Origin: Vibrio sp. BS-M-Sm-2
Lineage (GTDB): Bacteria > Pseudomonadota > Gammaproteobacteria > Enterobacterales > Vibrionaceae
Direction of reading: 5' to 3'
Length of the DNA: 64,000 nt
Assembly: GCF_041504345.1 (NCBI RefSeq)
Contig: NZ_CP167894.1
Location: 1,364,001 to 1,428,000 of the forward strand
The notes beneath the pieces were generated by a model. It was given only the letters and a program-made list of their open reading frames with translations. It searched no databases and was not told the DNA's origin. The stretch's first letter is position 1; every line of letters starts with the position of its first letter. This document shows, in pieces, positions 15,212 through 24,922 of this stretch. Both the position numbers and the translations under genes were made by a program.

Positions 15212-15226
15212 TCTACCTTCCTGCAA
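15198..15226 (-). promoter_or_regulatory. carAB promoter P2 (ArgR-controlled)
   Basis: TTGCAG, 17 bp, TTAAAT on the minus strand, putting the start point near 15191, about 28 bases before the carA start. Overlap of the -10 with an ARG box implies repression by arginine, as known for E. coli carAB P2. Confidence 0.65.
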
Positions 15227-15269
15227 CACCAGAAACTGCGTGTTTATGGAAATTAGACAAATTGGCGGT

Positions 15270-15298
15270 ATTTTAGTGATGTGCGTGATACGTGTCAA
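15270..15298 (-). promoter_or_regulatory. carAB promoter P1
   Basis: TTGACA, 17 bp, TAAAAT on the minus strand: a near-perfect sigma70 promoter with its start near 15263, about 100 bases before carA. By analogy with E. coli it would be the pyrimidine/purine-controlled upstream promoter; no operator for that could be identified. Confidence 0.75.
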
Positions 15299-15620
15299 CA
15301 TTTAACGTAAAAGAAATTAAACATTTGTAAGGACTAATCCAATTTACACCATCAAAGCTTCAAAAGTTCAACTTTCATGCTCATTTAAACCGAATATTAT
15401 GATTTTCTAATTTTCACCCCTCATTTTAGCTAAGCATAGAGTAATAAAAATATCAGCAACAAAACGCAAACGATAAATACAAAGAGAAAACATGATAATT
15501 TAAAGATCTAAAATAGAAAACACACCAAAGGCAATATAAATAACACTTAAACTAAGGGAAAATGACGATAATAAGAAAGTAAAAAGAGGATCGTAGAAGA
15601 GGGATCACTGTAAAAAAGGG
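15299..15620. other. AT-rich intergenic segment, no gene seen
   Basis: About 320 bp between the carAB promoters and the dapB terminator. It is very A-rich on the plus strand and holds no convincing reading frame, hairpin with T-run or repeat. It may carry upstream activator sites for carAB P1, but none can be named. Confidence 0.5.
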
Positions 15621-15654
15621 ACTAAATAAAGAAAGCGCCGGCAGTTGCCAGCGC
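15621..15654 (-). terminator. Rho-independent terminator of dapB
   Basis: On the minus strand GCGCTGGCA then TGCCGGCGC around a very short centre, with one G-U type pair, followed by TTTCTTTATTT. Begins about 13 bp after the dapB stop. Confidence 0.8.
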
Positions 15655-15666
15655 ATAAATATCTAT

Positions 15667-16512
<846 letters not shown>

Positions 16513-16583
16513 TTATCTCTTGCAGCAACGTTCAATCGATTAATCTCTTTAAACTAACAACAATCTCAAACTCAGGCTAGCAA

Positions 16584-16982
16584 TTACGAAAACTCTTTTA
16601 TTACTCGCTCTAAAATTGGCACATTCGCTTCAGGGAATGCGTATTGGCTCAATGATTCAAGATCGACCCATTCACCTTGTTGCCCTTCTTTACCATAAGG
16701 CTGTTGCTCGAAATCAGTCACAAGGATGAAATCAAACTTAAGCGACTTGTCACTGTAATCAAACTCAAGATGTTCAAACAGAGACTGTTCAGTCACATTG
16801 ATACCGATTTCTTCATCAAGTTCACGAGTCATCGCCTGTTCAATGGTTTCGCCTACTTCTACTTTACCACCAGGAAATTCCCAGAAACCGCCTTTATGCT
16901 TGTCGTCTGGGCGCTTAGTAATAAATACCTGTGACTTATCTTGGTTAAAGATAATTCCAGCTACAATGTGGATTCTTTTCAT
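16584..16982 (-). CDS. mutT: 8-oxo-dGTP diphosphatase
   Basis: 132 residues. It removes 8-oxo-dGTP from the nucleotide pool and so prevents A:T to C:G transversions. The Nudix box is complete: Gly39, Glu45, then REL at 53-55 and EE at 57-58 followed by Gly60. The start is MKRIHIVAGIIFNQ. In E. coli mutT lies directly after secA; here the same order is kept but a terminator and two palindromic elements, about 300 bp in all, separate them, so mutT is probably transcribed apart. Confidence 0.95.
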   Translation of the reverse strand: MKRIHIVAGIIFNQDKSQVFITKRPDDKHKGGFWEFPGGKVEVGETIEQAMTRELDEEIGINVTEQSLFEHLEFDYSDKSLKFDFILVTDFEQQPYGKEGQQGEWVDLESLSQYAFPEANVPILERVIKEFS

Positions 16983-17008
16983 TGATGGTGTTCCTTTTGT
17001 GCCCTTAC

Positions 17009-17108
17009 CGTCATTCCCTACAATGAGGAACGAATTAGATAGGGAATCTGCTCTTTTGTTAGTTCCAAAGGTCCACGACTCGCTCGTCCCTCACTCTCGA
17101 GGATGACG
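17009..17108. repeat. 100-bp REP-like palindromic element
   Basis: Begins CGTCAT and ends ATGACG. The two arms align over about 40 bp: CGTCATTCCCTACAATGAGG from the left against CGTCATCCTCGAGAGTGAGG read back from the right, then GAACGA against GGACGA. It has no reading frame and no T-run. Such arms are typical of dispersed REP/MITE-like elements; only one copy is in the window, so the repeat nature is inferred. Confidence 0.6.
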
Positions 17109-17129
17109 CCATCGAAACCTTATTATTTT

Positions 17130-17164
17130 CATATACAAAAAGAGCCGCCTAAGCGACTCTTTTT
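17130..17164 (-). terminator. Rho-independent terminator of the secA transcript
   Basis: On the minus strand AAAAAGAGTCGC, loop TTAG, GCGGCTCTTTTTG. A stem of 12 with one mismatch and T-runs on both arms, so it can work both ways. It lies about 125 bp after the secA stop, beyond the 105-bp palindrome. Confidence 0.82.
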
Positions 17165-17178
17165 ATCAATAAGTTTGT

Positions 17179-17283
17179 GTGAAGCTAAGCTGTGACGTGT
17201 TGAGTGCGAGGAGGAGGCACGGAGCTTACGTTAGTAAGTGAGTACCTCCGACACTGCAATCATCCGTTACAGCAACGATTCAC
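17179..17283. repeat. 105-bp imperfect palindrome directly after secA
   Basis: Starts GTGAA and ends TTCAC; the centre is CTTAC-GTTA-GTAAG at 17225-17238. Paired blocks along the arms include GCTGTGACG with CGTTACAGC and GGAGG with CCTCC. Roughly 30 of 50 positions pair. It ends 5 bp from the secA stop codon, so the secA mRNA would end in a long hairpin. No T-run follows; it is not itself a simple terminator. Confidence 0.65.
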
Positions 17284-17288
17284 CAAGC

Positions 17289-20015
17289 TTAGTCAATTTT
17301 ACCGTGACACTGTTTATATTTTTTGCCACTTCCGCATGGGCATGGTTCGTTACGACCCACTTTACGCTCATCACGTACTACCGTTTGTGGAGATGCAGCT
17401 TCAGCTTCATTATCGCCTAGCTGGTTTTCAGCTGTTGCATGTTGTGCTTTTGCACGACGCGCCGCTTCTTCAGCTTGGGCTTGACGTTGCGCTTCCATCT
17501 TTTCAACTTCTTCTTGTTGCTGAACGCGAACTTTAGAAAGAATGGTAACAACGTCTGTTTTTAGTACATCTAGTAGGCCTTCAAACAGTTCAAACGACTC
17601 ACGCTTGTACTCTTGTTTCGGGTTCTTCTGAGCATAACCACGAAGGTGGATACCTTGACGAAGGTGATCCATCGCAGCCAAGTGCTCTTTCCAAAGACCA
17701 TCTAGCGTTTGTAGCATCACAGACTTCTCGAAGTTACGCAGTACTTGAGCACCAACCACTTCTTCTTTCTGTTTGTACGAATCAACCGCCATACCTAGGA
17801 TTCGTTCACGCAATGCTTCTTCGTAAAGCTTGTCGTCTTCGTCTAACCAACCTTGAATATCAAAGTCTAGATCAAAGTCATTCTTCAGACGATCTTGCAG
17901 ACCAGCGATATCCCACATATCTTCAAGAGATTGAGGAGCAATGTACTCATCGATAACCGAAGTAAACACGTCTTCACGGTTGTGTTCGATCATTTCGCTG
18001 ATGTCGTCAGAACTCATCAGTTCGTCACGAAGCTCATAAACCACTTTACGTTGGTCATTGGCTACATCATCGTACTCAAGAAGCTGCTTACGAATATCGA
18101 AGTTACGACCTTCAACTTTACGTTGTGCTTTTTCAATTGAGCGAGAAAGCATCTTAGATTCGATCGCTTCGCCTTCGTCCATACCACTTTGGATAAGACC
18201 AGCCATACGATCCGATGTAAAGATACGTAACAGAGAATCTTCCATTGATAGGTAGAAACGAGAAGAACCCGCATCACCTTGACGACCAGAACGACCACGT
18301 AGCTGGTTATCGATACGGCGAGATTCATGACGCTCAGTACCAATGATGTGCAGACCACCTGACTCAAGTACTTTATCGTGGATGATTCTCCAATCAGCTT
18401 TGATCTTATCGATCTGCTCTTTGGTTGGATTCTCTAGCTTCTCAACTTGTGCCTGCCAGCTACCACCTAACACGATATCGGTACCACGACCAGCCATGTT
18501 AGTTGCGATAGTTACCGCACTCGGCATACCAGCTTGTGCAACGATCTCTGCTTCCATTTCGTGGAATTTAGCATTTAGAACGCTGTGCTTAATTTTTGCT
18601 TTTTTCAGTGCGTTAGACAGTAGTTCAGACTTCTCGATAGAAACCGTACCAACCAATGATGGTTGACCAGCTGCTACACGGTCTTTGATGTCTTCAATGA
18701 TCGCATTGAACTTGTCTTCTTCAGTACGATAAACCACATCTGGCATATCGTTACGAACCATTGGCTTGTTGGTTGGGATAACCACAGTTTCTAGGCCGTA
18801 GATAGACTGGAATTCGAAAGCTTCAGTATCGGCAGTACCTGTCATACCTGACAGTTTTTCGTATAGACGGAAGAAGTTCTGGAATGTAATCGATGCTAGA
18901 GTCTGGTTTTCATTCTGAATCTTCACACCTTCTTTAGCTTCAACAGCTTGGTGTAAACCTTCAGACCAACGACGACCTGGCATAGTACGACCAGTATGTT
19001 CATCAACGATAACCACTTCGCCTTCTTCAGTAACGATGTAGTCGACGTCTTTCTCAAACAATACGTGTGCACGAAGCGCTGCATTAACATGGTGCAATAG
19101 GCTGATGTTTGTTGGAGAGTAAAGCGTATCACCCTCTTCCATCAGGCCGTTTTTCACCATTAGCTCTTCTACAAATTCTTGACCGTTTTCAGTCAGGTGA
19201 ACCTGCTTCGATTTCTCGTCCATGGTGTAGTGACCTTCACCACGGTACTCTTCAGAATCTTCTTTATCTTGGCGCTCAAGGTTCGGAATTAACGTGTTAA
19301 TACGCGTGTAAAGGTCTGAGCTATCTTCAGCAGGGCCAGAGATAATAAGTGGTGTACGAGCTTCATCAATTAAAATTGAGTCAACTTCATCGACAACAGC
19401 GAAGAAGCGTTCACGTTGAACACGATCTTCAGCACGGAAAGCCATATTGTCACGTAGGTAGTCGAAACCAAACTCGTTGTTTGTTCCGTATAGGATATCC
19501 GCTTGGTACGCTTCTTTCTTCTCTGGTGGAGCCATGTTTGGCACGTTCACGCCAACGGTCATACCAAGGAATTCAAATAATGGGCGGTTTGTTTCCGCAT
19601 CACGTTTCGCTAGGTAGTCGTTCACCGTTACTACGTGAACACCTTTGCTAGGTAGGGCGTTAAGATAAGCTGGTAAGGTTGCTGTAAGAGTCTTACCTTC
19701 ACCAGTACGCATTTCTGCAATTTGGCCAGCATTTAGAACCATGCCACCAATCATTTGCACGTCAAAGTGACGCATGCCGTAAACACGCTTAGACGCTTCA
19801 CGTACCGTAGCAAATGCTTCCGGTAGAAGTTGGTCTAGCGATTCACCTTTATCTAAGCGCTCACGAAACTCAACCGTTTTTGCTTTTAGCTCTTCGTCTG
19901 AAAGTGCTTCAAACGTTGGTTCGTAGTTATTAATTTCTTTTACAATTTTTCTAAGGCGGCGCAGTGTTCTGTCATTGCGACTGCCAATTACCTTTGTCAG
20001 CAGCTTAGTAATCAT
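17289..20015 (-). CDS. secA: Preprotein translocase ATPase SecA
   Basis: 908 residues. The motor that pushes unfolded precursors through SecYEG. Visible: the Walker A region [36 protein letters not shown], the second helicase half ([15 protein letters not shown]), the helical wing and scaffold, a variable linker, and the C-terminal zinc finger with Cys892, Cys894, Cys903 and His904 ([14 protein letters not shown]) that binds SecB and phospholipid. ATG at 20015 gives [16 protein letters not shown], as in relatives. No secM gene stands upstream, unlike E. coli. Confidence 0.98.
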   Translation of the reverse strand: MITKLLTKVIGSRNDRTLRRLRKIVKEINNYEPTFEALSDEELKAKTVEFRERLDKGESLDQLLPEAFATVREASKRVYGMRHFDVQMIGGMVLNAGQIAEMRTGEGKTLTATLPAYLNALPSKGVHVVTVNDYLAKRDAETNRPLFEFLGMTVGVNVPNMAPPEKKEAYQADILYGTNNEFGFDYLRDNMAFRAEDRVQRERFFAVVDEVDSILIDEARTPLIISGPAEDSSDLYTRINTLIPNLERQDKEDSEEYRGEGHYTMDEKSKQVHLTENGQEFVEELMVKNGLMEEGDTLYSPTNISLLHHVNAALRAHVLFEKDVDYIVTEEGEVVIVDEHTGRTMPGRRWSEGLHQAVEAKEGVKIQNENQTLASITFQNFFRLYEKLSGMTGTADTEAFEFQSIYGLETVVIPTNKPMVRNDMPDVVYRTEEDKFNAIIEDIKDRVAAGQPSLVGTVSIEKSELLSNALKKAKIKHSVLNAKFHEMEAEIVAQAGMPSAVTIATNMAGRGTDIVLGGSWQAQVEKLENPTKEQIDKIKADWRIIHDKVLESGGLHIIGTERHESRRIDNQLRGRSGRQGDAGSSRFYLSMEDSLLRIFTSDRMAGLIQSGMDEGEAIESKMLSRSIEKAQRKVEGRNFDIRKQLLEYDDVANDQRKVVYELRDELMSSDDISEMIEHNREDVFTSVIDEYIAPQSLEDMWDIAGLQDRLKNDFDLDFDIQGWLDEDDKLYEEALRERILGMAVDSYKQKEEVVGAQVLRNFEKSVMLQTLDGLWKEHLAAMDHLRQGIHLRGYAQKNPKQEYKRESFELFEGLLDVLKTDVVTILSKVRVQQQEEVEKMEAQRQAQAEEAARRAKAQHATAENQLGDNEAEAASPQTVVRDERKVGRNEPCPCGSGKKYKQCHGKID

Positions 20016-20343
20016 GTGCTTGGAATCTCTTCGTTCTCAGATCGTCCGCGATCTATTTTAAATGCCGTCAGTCTCTACTAGCTATGAACTAGTCTTCAGT
20101 TACTAACCAAGGATACTGAGATAAATCTAGTATCTTTGATATTGTACTTGAGAGTAGAGTTTTCAAGGCTTGAGTTAAAATTAATGCCCTTTAGTGTAAG
20201 TAATTTTCACACCAACGACCATTAATAACCCCATTTGTTTGATGTGCTTGGAACTTTTCTTTCTAATTGCTGACGGATTAGCCAGACTGTAGCCCATTGG
20301 TAGTCAACTTTCGGATGTTGACAACACTGTATCTGGAAAGTAG
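20016..20343. other. lpxC-secA intergenic region (secA leader)
   Basis: About 330 bp with no convincing gene. An inverted repeat GTCAAC (20303-20308) / GTTGAC (20317-20322) sits just after the lpxC terminator. No SecM-like ORF with an arrest motif is visible; the longest minus-strand candidate with an ATG is 17 codons and has no ribosome-binding site. The secA promoter must lie here, but I could not fix it with confidence. Confidence 0.5.
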
Positions 20344-20375
20344 ATACAAAAAAACCAGGTCAATGACCTGGTTTT
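20344..20375 (-). terminator. Rho-independent terminator of lpxC
   Basis: On the minus strand AAAACCAGGTCA, one base, TGACCTGGTTTT continuing to TTTTTTT. A perfect 12-bp repeat, starting about 29 bp after the lpxC stop. Confidence 0.92.
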
Positions 20376-20403
20376 CGAAATCTTATATTGTTGTAAACAA
20401 CAA

Positions 20404-21321
20404 TTACGCTAGAACCATTCCTGGCTCAGCAAATGCAACAGGAGAGCCTACTTCCTCTTCGAATGTTGCCCATTCCCAAGCTTCTGCGTCAGCAAGTACT
20501 GCACGTAGTAGTTGGTTGTTTAGGCCGTGACCTGATTTGTATGCACGGAACTCACCAATAATAGCGTGTCCACACATATACAAGTCACCAATCGCATCGA
20601 GTACTTTGTGAGTTACGAACTCATTGTCAAAACGTAGACCTTCTTCATTAAGAATTCGGTATTCGTCTAGAACGATAGCATTATCGAAGCTACCGCCAAG
20701 TACTAGGTTTTGAGATTGTAGATACTCAATATCACGCATGAAACCGAAAGTACGAGCGCGAGAGATCTCTTTCACAAAGCCTTGTGAAGAGAAATCAAAC
20801 AACAAACGTTGCTCATCAGATTCAATTGCTGGGTGGTTAAAGTCGATCTCAAAGTCCATGCGGAAGCCGTTAAATGGAACAAATTCTGCCCACTTATCGC
20901 CATCTTCAAAACGGATAGGCTTTTTGATACGAATAAAACGCTTCGCTGCATTCAGTGTTTCTACACCTGCTTGCTGTAGCAAGTATACGAATGGGCTTGC
21001 GCTACCATCCATAATTGGGATCTCAGGAGCATCTACTTCAACAATAATGTTGTCGATACCCATACCCGCTAGAGCTGCGTTAAGGTGTTCCACTGTAGAG
21101 ATACGTACGCCTTCGTCATTAACAAGAGCTGTACATAGCATAGTGTCACGAACTGACGCTGGATCAGCTGGAAAATCTACAGGTGGATTTACATCTGTAC
21201 GACGATAAACAATGCCTGTATTTGCAGCTGCCGGGCGAAGAGTAAGTGTGACTTTACGACCAGAGTGGAGACCCACACCAGTTGTTTTCACAATTTCTTT
21301 CAGAGTACGTTGTCTGATCAT
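20404..21321 (-). CDS. lpxC: UDP-3-O-acyl-N-acetylglucosamine deacetylase
   Basis: 305 residues, the usual length. It is the committed step of lipid A synthesis and zinc dependent. The zinc ligands are all present at the same numbers as in E. coli: His79 (STVEHLNAA), His238 and Asp242 ([10 protein letters not shown]); the general acid/base His265 (SGHGLNNQ) is also present. In E. coli LpxC is controlled by FtsH proteolysis through its C-terminus; the tail here (EPGMVLA) is of that hydrophobic kind. It lies at the end of the dcw cluster behind its own promoter. Confidence 0.98.
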   Translation of the reverse strand: MIRQRTLKEIVKTTGVGLHSGRKVTLTLRPAAANTGIVYRRTDVNPPVDFPADPASVRDTMLCTALVNDEGVRISTVEHLNAALAGMGIDNIIVEVDAPEIPIMDGSASPFVYLLQQAGVETLNAAKRFIRIKKPIRFEDGDKWAEFVPFNGFRMDFEIDFNHPAIESDEQRLLFDFSSQGFVKEISRARTFGFMRDIEYLQSQNLVLGGSFDNAIVLDEYRILNEEGLRFDNEFVTHKVLDAIGDLYMCGHAIIGEFRAYKSGHGLNNQLLRAVLADAEAWEWATFEEEVGSPVAFAEPGMVLA

Positions 21322-21375
21322 CTGCTTGCCTCGTTATCAGTGCTACAAATCACGGTCAATATTTACCGACCGCGA

Positions 21376-21403
21376 ATTTTACCATTAATTCGACGATAGT
21401 CAA
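21376..21403 (-). promoter_or_regulatory. lpxC promoter
   Basis: TTGACT, 16 bp, TAAAAT on the minus strand, in the ftsZ-lpxC gap, start point near 21369. The palindrome CGGTC ... GACCG at 21353-21372 covers that start point and could be an operator or mRNA 5' hairpin. Confidence 0.65.
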
Positions 21404-21417
21404 ATTTTGGGTATTTG

Positions 21418-22659
21418 TTAATCAGCCTGACGTCGTAAGAATGCTGGAATATCTAAGTATCCACTCTCTTTCTCAGCTTTAGGTGCTGCACTTTGGCTAG
21501 CGCCTGTACCTGAAGAAACAGGAGACGTTGTTGGCTGCGGCTTAACTTGAGGCTTAACTTGAGGTTTAACCTCAGTTTTTTCCTGCAATGGCTGTGCCAC
21601 TTTCTCTTCCACTTTTGGTGCAGTTTGAGCCGCTACCTGTGGTTGAGGAGTTGTTGCAACCTTAGCTTTACCACCAGCAACTAATGTAATGTCTGGTTTT
21701 TTCTCTGTACCGATACCTGTTGCAACAACAGTTACACGGATTTCATCCGTCATATCAGGGTCTAGAGAAGTACCAATCACAACTGTTGCGTTATCAGATG
21801 CGAATGCCTTAACTGTATTACCTACTGTTTCGAACTCATCTAGACGCATATCTAGGCCTGCTGTGATGTTCACAAGAACGCCACGCGCGCCAGCTAGGTC
21901 GATGTCTTCTAGTAGTGGGCTAGAAATTGCCGTTTCAGCAGCTTCTTCAGCACGGTCTTCACCTTTTGCGATACCGCTACCCATCATTGCATGACCCATC
22001 TCAGACATCACGGTGCGAACATCCGCGAAATCGACGTTAATCATACCAGGGCGAGTAATTAGCTCTGCGATACCTTGTACAGCATTTTTAAGTACATCAT
22101 TTGCACTTGCGAAAGCTTCTAGCAGAGTTACGCCGCGGCCAAGTACTTTAAGTAGCTTCTCATTTGGAATCGTAATTAAAGAATCCACATGTTTAGAAAG
22201 CTCTTCAATACCTTGCTCAGCAAACGCTAAACGCTTTTTGCCTTCAAAGCTAAATGGCTTAGTTACCACAGCAACCGTTAGCACACCCAACTCTTTCGCA
22301 ACTTCAGCAATAACTGGAGCAGCACCTGTACCTGTACCACCGCCCATACCAGCTGCGATAAATACCATATCGGCGCCAGTTAGAACTTCTTTAATTCTTT
22401 CTCGATCTTCGAGAGCTGCATCACGGCCTACTTGTGGGTTTGCACCAGCGCCCAAGCCTTTAGTGATATCACCACCAATTTGGATCACGCTGCTCACGCT
22501 TGTTTTACGAAGTGCTTGTGCGTCAGTGTTAACACTGATGAACTCTACACCTTCGATTGACTCACGCACCATGTGCTCAACAGCGTTACCGCCACCGCCA
22601 CCAACTCCAACGACTTTAATTACCGCATCGTCAGACATTTCCATCATCGGTTCAAACAT
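21418..22659 (-). CDS. ftsZ: Cell division protein FtsZ
   Basis: 413 residues. Tubulin-like GTPase that forms the Z ring. The GTP signature [20 protein letters not shown] and the N-terminal nucleotide loop [14 protein letters not shown] are intact. A long Pro/Gln/Lys-rich linker holds a short tandem repeat (VKPQ three times in a row), then the conserved C-terminal peptide [12 protein letters not shown], which binds FtsA, ZipA and others. The start is ATG at 22659. ftsA lies 31 bp upstream. Confidence 0.98.
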   Translation of the reverse strand: MFEPMMEMSDDAVIKVVGVGGGGGNAVEHMVRESIEGVEFISVNTDAQALRKTSVSSVIQIGGDITKGLGAGANPQVGRDAALEDRERIKEVLTGADMVFIAAGMGGGTGTGAAPVIAEVAKELGVLTVAVVTKPFSFEGKKRLAFAEQGIEELSKHVDSLITIPNEKLLKVLGRGVTLLEAFASANDVLKNAVQGIAELITRPGMINVDFADVRTVMSEMGHAMMGSGIAKGEDRAEEAAETAISSPLLEDIDLAGARGVLVNITAGLDMRLDEFETVGNTVKAFASDNATVVIGTSLDPDMTDEIRVTVVATGIGTEKKPDITLVAGGKAKVATTPQPQVAAQTAPKVEEKVAQPLQEKTEVKPQVKPQVKPQPTTSPVSSGTGASQSAAPKAEKESGYLDIPAFLRRQAD

Positions 22660-22690
22660 GTGTTATCTCCGTTTTTTCCTGCAACTCAGG

Positions 22691-23959
22691 TTAAAACTCT
22701 TTTTGTATCCAATTACGCAATTTACCAAATAAACCAGACATAGAAGGTGCTGAACGCTTAGGTTCGCTATAATCACCTTCATCACTGATCTGACAATCTC
22801 TTGCGTAATGAAGTAAACCAACCGCCGTAGAATGATACGGCTCTTTAACATAGTCAGTTAAGCCACTAACTTCTAACGGCTTACCAACTCGAACTTGATT
22901 GCGGAAAACACGTTCCGCACACTCTACCAACCCGTCAATTTGTGCCGCTCCACCAGTGAGAACGACGCCAGCTGCAAGGTGGTGTTTAATACCCTCATCG
23001 CGTAGCTGTAATTGAACCGTATCAATAGTTTGGTTAACGAGACCCATAAGTTCAGTGTAACGTGGTTCGATCACTTCCGACAAAGTTTGTCGTTGCAAAC
23101 TTCTCGATGGGCGACCACCAACACTTGGGACGTTAACAGAGTCATCCTTGCTTACGAGTTCACTCAGAGCGCAACCATGGTTTACTTTTATCTCTTCAGC
23201 ATCGCTCACTGGCGTGCCGAAAGCGAAGGCAATATCACTGGTTACTGCATTTCCTGCGTAGGAAAAGACTTCTGTGTGTCGAAGTGCGCCGCCAGTCCAA
23301 ATGGAAATATCCATCGTACCCGCACCGATATCGACCACACACACTCCAAGCTCTCTCTCGTCTTCAGTAATTACCGCATTGCTTGAGGCAAGTCCTGAAA
23401 ACACGATTTGTTCTACTGTGAGACCACATCGTTCAACAGCTTTAATAATGTTTCTCGCCATGTCGCTATGGCAAGAAATTAGGTGAACACTGACTTCCAT
23501 TCGAACACCAGATAAGCCAAGTGGATTCTTAATCCCTTCTTGATAATCAATGGTAAATTCTTGTGGGATCACGTGCAGAATTCTCTGCTCATCACCTATT
23601 TTAATTGATTTCGCGGTATGGATCGCTCGATCCATATCGTCTTGAGACACCTCTTCATCAGAGATAGTGCCCATGCCTTTTTCAATTCGGCTTGCGATAT
23701 GTTTACCCGATAGCGAGATAAATACATTGCTGATTTGGCATTCCGCCATCAACTCTGCTTGATCAATAGCTCGCTGAACCGACTTCACTACCGACTCTAG
23801 GTCGTTTACACCACCTTTATCCATACCTCTGGATGGGCTTTGCCCAGAGCCAATGATATTGATTTGACCATCAGGCAATATTTCACCAACCAGAGCTGAT
23901 ATGGTCGCAGTGCCTATATCAAGACCAACGATTATGTTGTCATCTGCGGTCTTAGTCAT
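22691..23959 (-). CDS. ftsA: Cell division protein FtsA
   Basis: 422 residues. Actin-like ATPase that tethers FtsZ to the membrane. The phosphate-1 loop IVGLDIGTATISALVGE, the phosphate-2 region CVVDIGAGTMDISIW and the adenosine motif GVVLTGGAAQIDGL are visible. The C-terminal amphipathic helix is present (GLFGKLRNWIQKEF). The gene overlaps the end of ftsQ by 8 bp, which suggests translational coupling. Confidence 0.97.
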   Translation of the reverse strand: MTKTADDNIIVGLDIGTATISALVGEILPDGQINIIGSGQSPSRGMDKGGVNDLESVVKSVQRAIDQAELMAECQISNVFISLSGKHIASRIEKGMGTISDEEVSQDDMDRAIHTAKSIKIGDEQRILHVIPQEFTIDYQEGIKNPLGLSGVRMEVSVHLISCHSDMARNIIKAVERCGLTVEQIVFSGLASSNAVITEDERELGVCVVDIGAGTMDISIWTGGALRHTEVFSYAGNAVTSDIAFAFGTPVSDAEEIKVNHGCALSELVSKDDSVNVPSVGGRPSRSLQRQTLSEVIEPRYTELMGLVNQTIDTVQLQLRDEGIKHHLAAGVVLTGGAAQIDGLVECAERVFRNQVRVGKPLEVSGLTDYVKEPYHSTAVGLLHYARDCQISDEGDYSEPKRSAPSMSGLFGKLRNWIQKEF

Positions 23960-24740
23960 CTGTGCTCTCTTCTAACTCTTGCTCTGGAAACCAGCCTACA
24001 GCGGCTCCCGTATCATACCTGAGGTCGATGTAGCTCACTTGATTCGCTTTACTACCAAGTTCGTTGTAAAGCGAAATAAAGCGTTCAACACGCTCATCTA
24101 AAGAATCTTTACCTAGTTCTAAACGGATACCGTTATCTAGGATTATTTGCCAAGCGCGACGCTCATTGAGAACGAGTGAGGTAACGGTTAACCCTAGACT
24201 GTTAATCAAAGGGGTTATCTGTCGCCACTTTTCTATCACTTCTTGGCTGGTGCCGTCTGGGCCGTAAAGCTTAACTCTATCACCCTTCAACAGGCCGATA
24301 TCACCATTAAACACCTGACCATCGTCATTCAGCAGCATGTTGCCGTTCCAGATTGCTGCTGCATGGTACTCAGTCAAAAATACTTTTATTGTGTCTGGCC
24401 ACTGCTTACGAATGGAGACCACTGAAACCCAAGGTAACGCTTCTAAACTGTCTTGCAACACCCCAATATCTTGCGACATGAAAGTACCAATATGTTCTAA
24501 CTCGCCAAAAGCATGCTGAACATCACCAGCCGTTACATAAGTTAAGTCACCTTGAAGTACTATTTTGGAAAGAGGCAATCGCTGATCGTCCCACATCCAA
24601 GTCAGTGTGGTATAGAAAAGAAACCCAATGAATAGCAATACCACGACTAAAAAAGACCCGCCTAAAGCGTGTTTTTTGAGCGATGGTAAACTGAATAGGT
24701 GGCGGTTTTCGCTAAAAGTACTTTCTACCAAAGCCCGCAT
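23952..24740 (-). CDS. ftsQ: Cell division protein FtsQ
   Basis: 262 residues. Bitopic divisome protein linking early and late division proteins. A cytoplasmic stretch of about 28 residues, one membrane helix (GGSFLVVVLLFIGFLFYTTL), then a periplasmic POTRA domain and beta domain. The start is uncertain: ATG at 24740 is drawn, but AGGGA abuts it, whereas a TTG at 24731 has AGGGA 8 bases upstream and may be the true start (MVESTFSENRH). A strong promoter lies about 75 bp upstream. No ddl gene lies between murC and ftsQ. Confidence 0.93.
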   Translation of the reverse strand: MRALVESTFSENRHLFSLPSLKKHALGGSFLVVVLLFIGFLFYTTLTWMWDDQRLPLSKIVLQGDLTYVTAGDVQHAFGELEHIGTFMSQDIGVLQDSLEALPWVSVVSIRKQWPDTIKVFLTEYHAAAIWNGNMLLNDDGQVFNGDIGLLKGDRVKLYGPDGTSQEVIEKWRQITPLINSLGLTVTSLVLNERRAWQIILDNGIRLELGKDSLDERVERFISLYNELGSKANQVSYIDLRYDTGAAVGWFPEQELEESTDD

Positions 24741-24812
24741 TCCCTGTCGTTGGTTCGCAATTCTATTCCCTATCTTCGTAATAGAGGTAAAAGCACTTAC
24801 TTTAACCTATGA

Positions 24813-24840
24813 ATTATACTGAGCAAAATCAAACTATCAA
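24813..24840 (-). promoter_or_regulatory. ftsQ promoter inside the dcw cluster
   Basis: TTGATA, 16 bp, TATAAT on the minus strand, start point near 24806. A perfect -10 in the 182-bp murC-ftsQ gap; it would give ftsQAZ expression independent of the mur genes, as the ftsQ promoters do in E. coli. Confidence 0.7.
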
Positions 24841-24871
24841 ACGTTGATAATAAGATTTTTGGTCAATTTTA

Positions 24872-24900
24872 GGTCAATCGCAAGAAGTGAGCGATTGACC
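24872..24900 (-). other. Hairpin between murC and ftsQ
   Basis: GGTCAATCGC (24872-24881) and GCGATTGACC (24891-24900), a perfect 10-bp stem with a 9-base loop, 22 bp after the murC stop. No T-run follows on the minus strand, so it may slow or protect the mRNA end rather than terminate. GGTCAAT recurs once more at 24861. Confidence 0.6.
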
Positions 24901-24922
24901 ACAGTCTGTAGACAGTATTCTG

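Noticed and set aside
20178..20250. Small minus-strand ORF (17 codons, MGLLMVVGVKIT...) upstream of secA as a SecM-like arrest peptide
   Set aside because: No ribosome-binding site, no signal sequence, no arrest motif, and far too short for a secretion monitor.
21540..21585. Tandem repeat in the ftsZ linker (VKPQ units) as a special element
   Set aside because: Low-complexity linkers before the C-terminal peptide are normal and vary freely in FtsZ.
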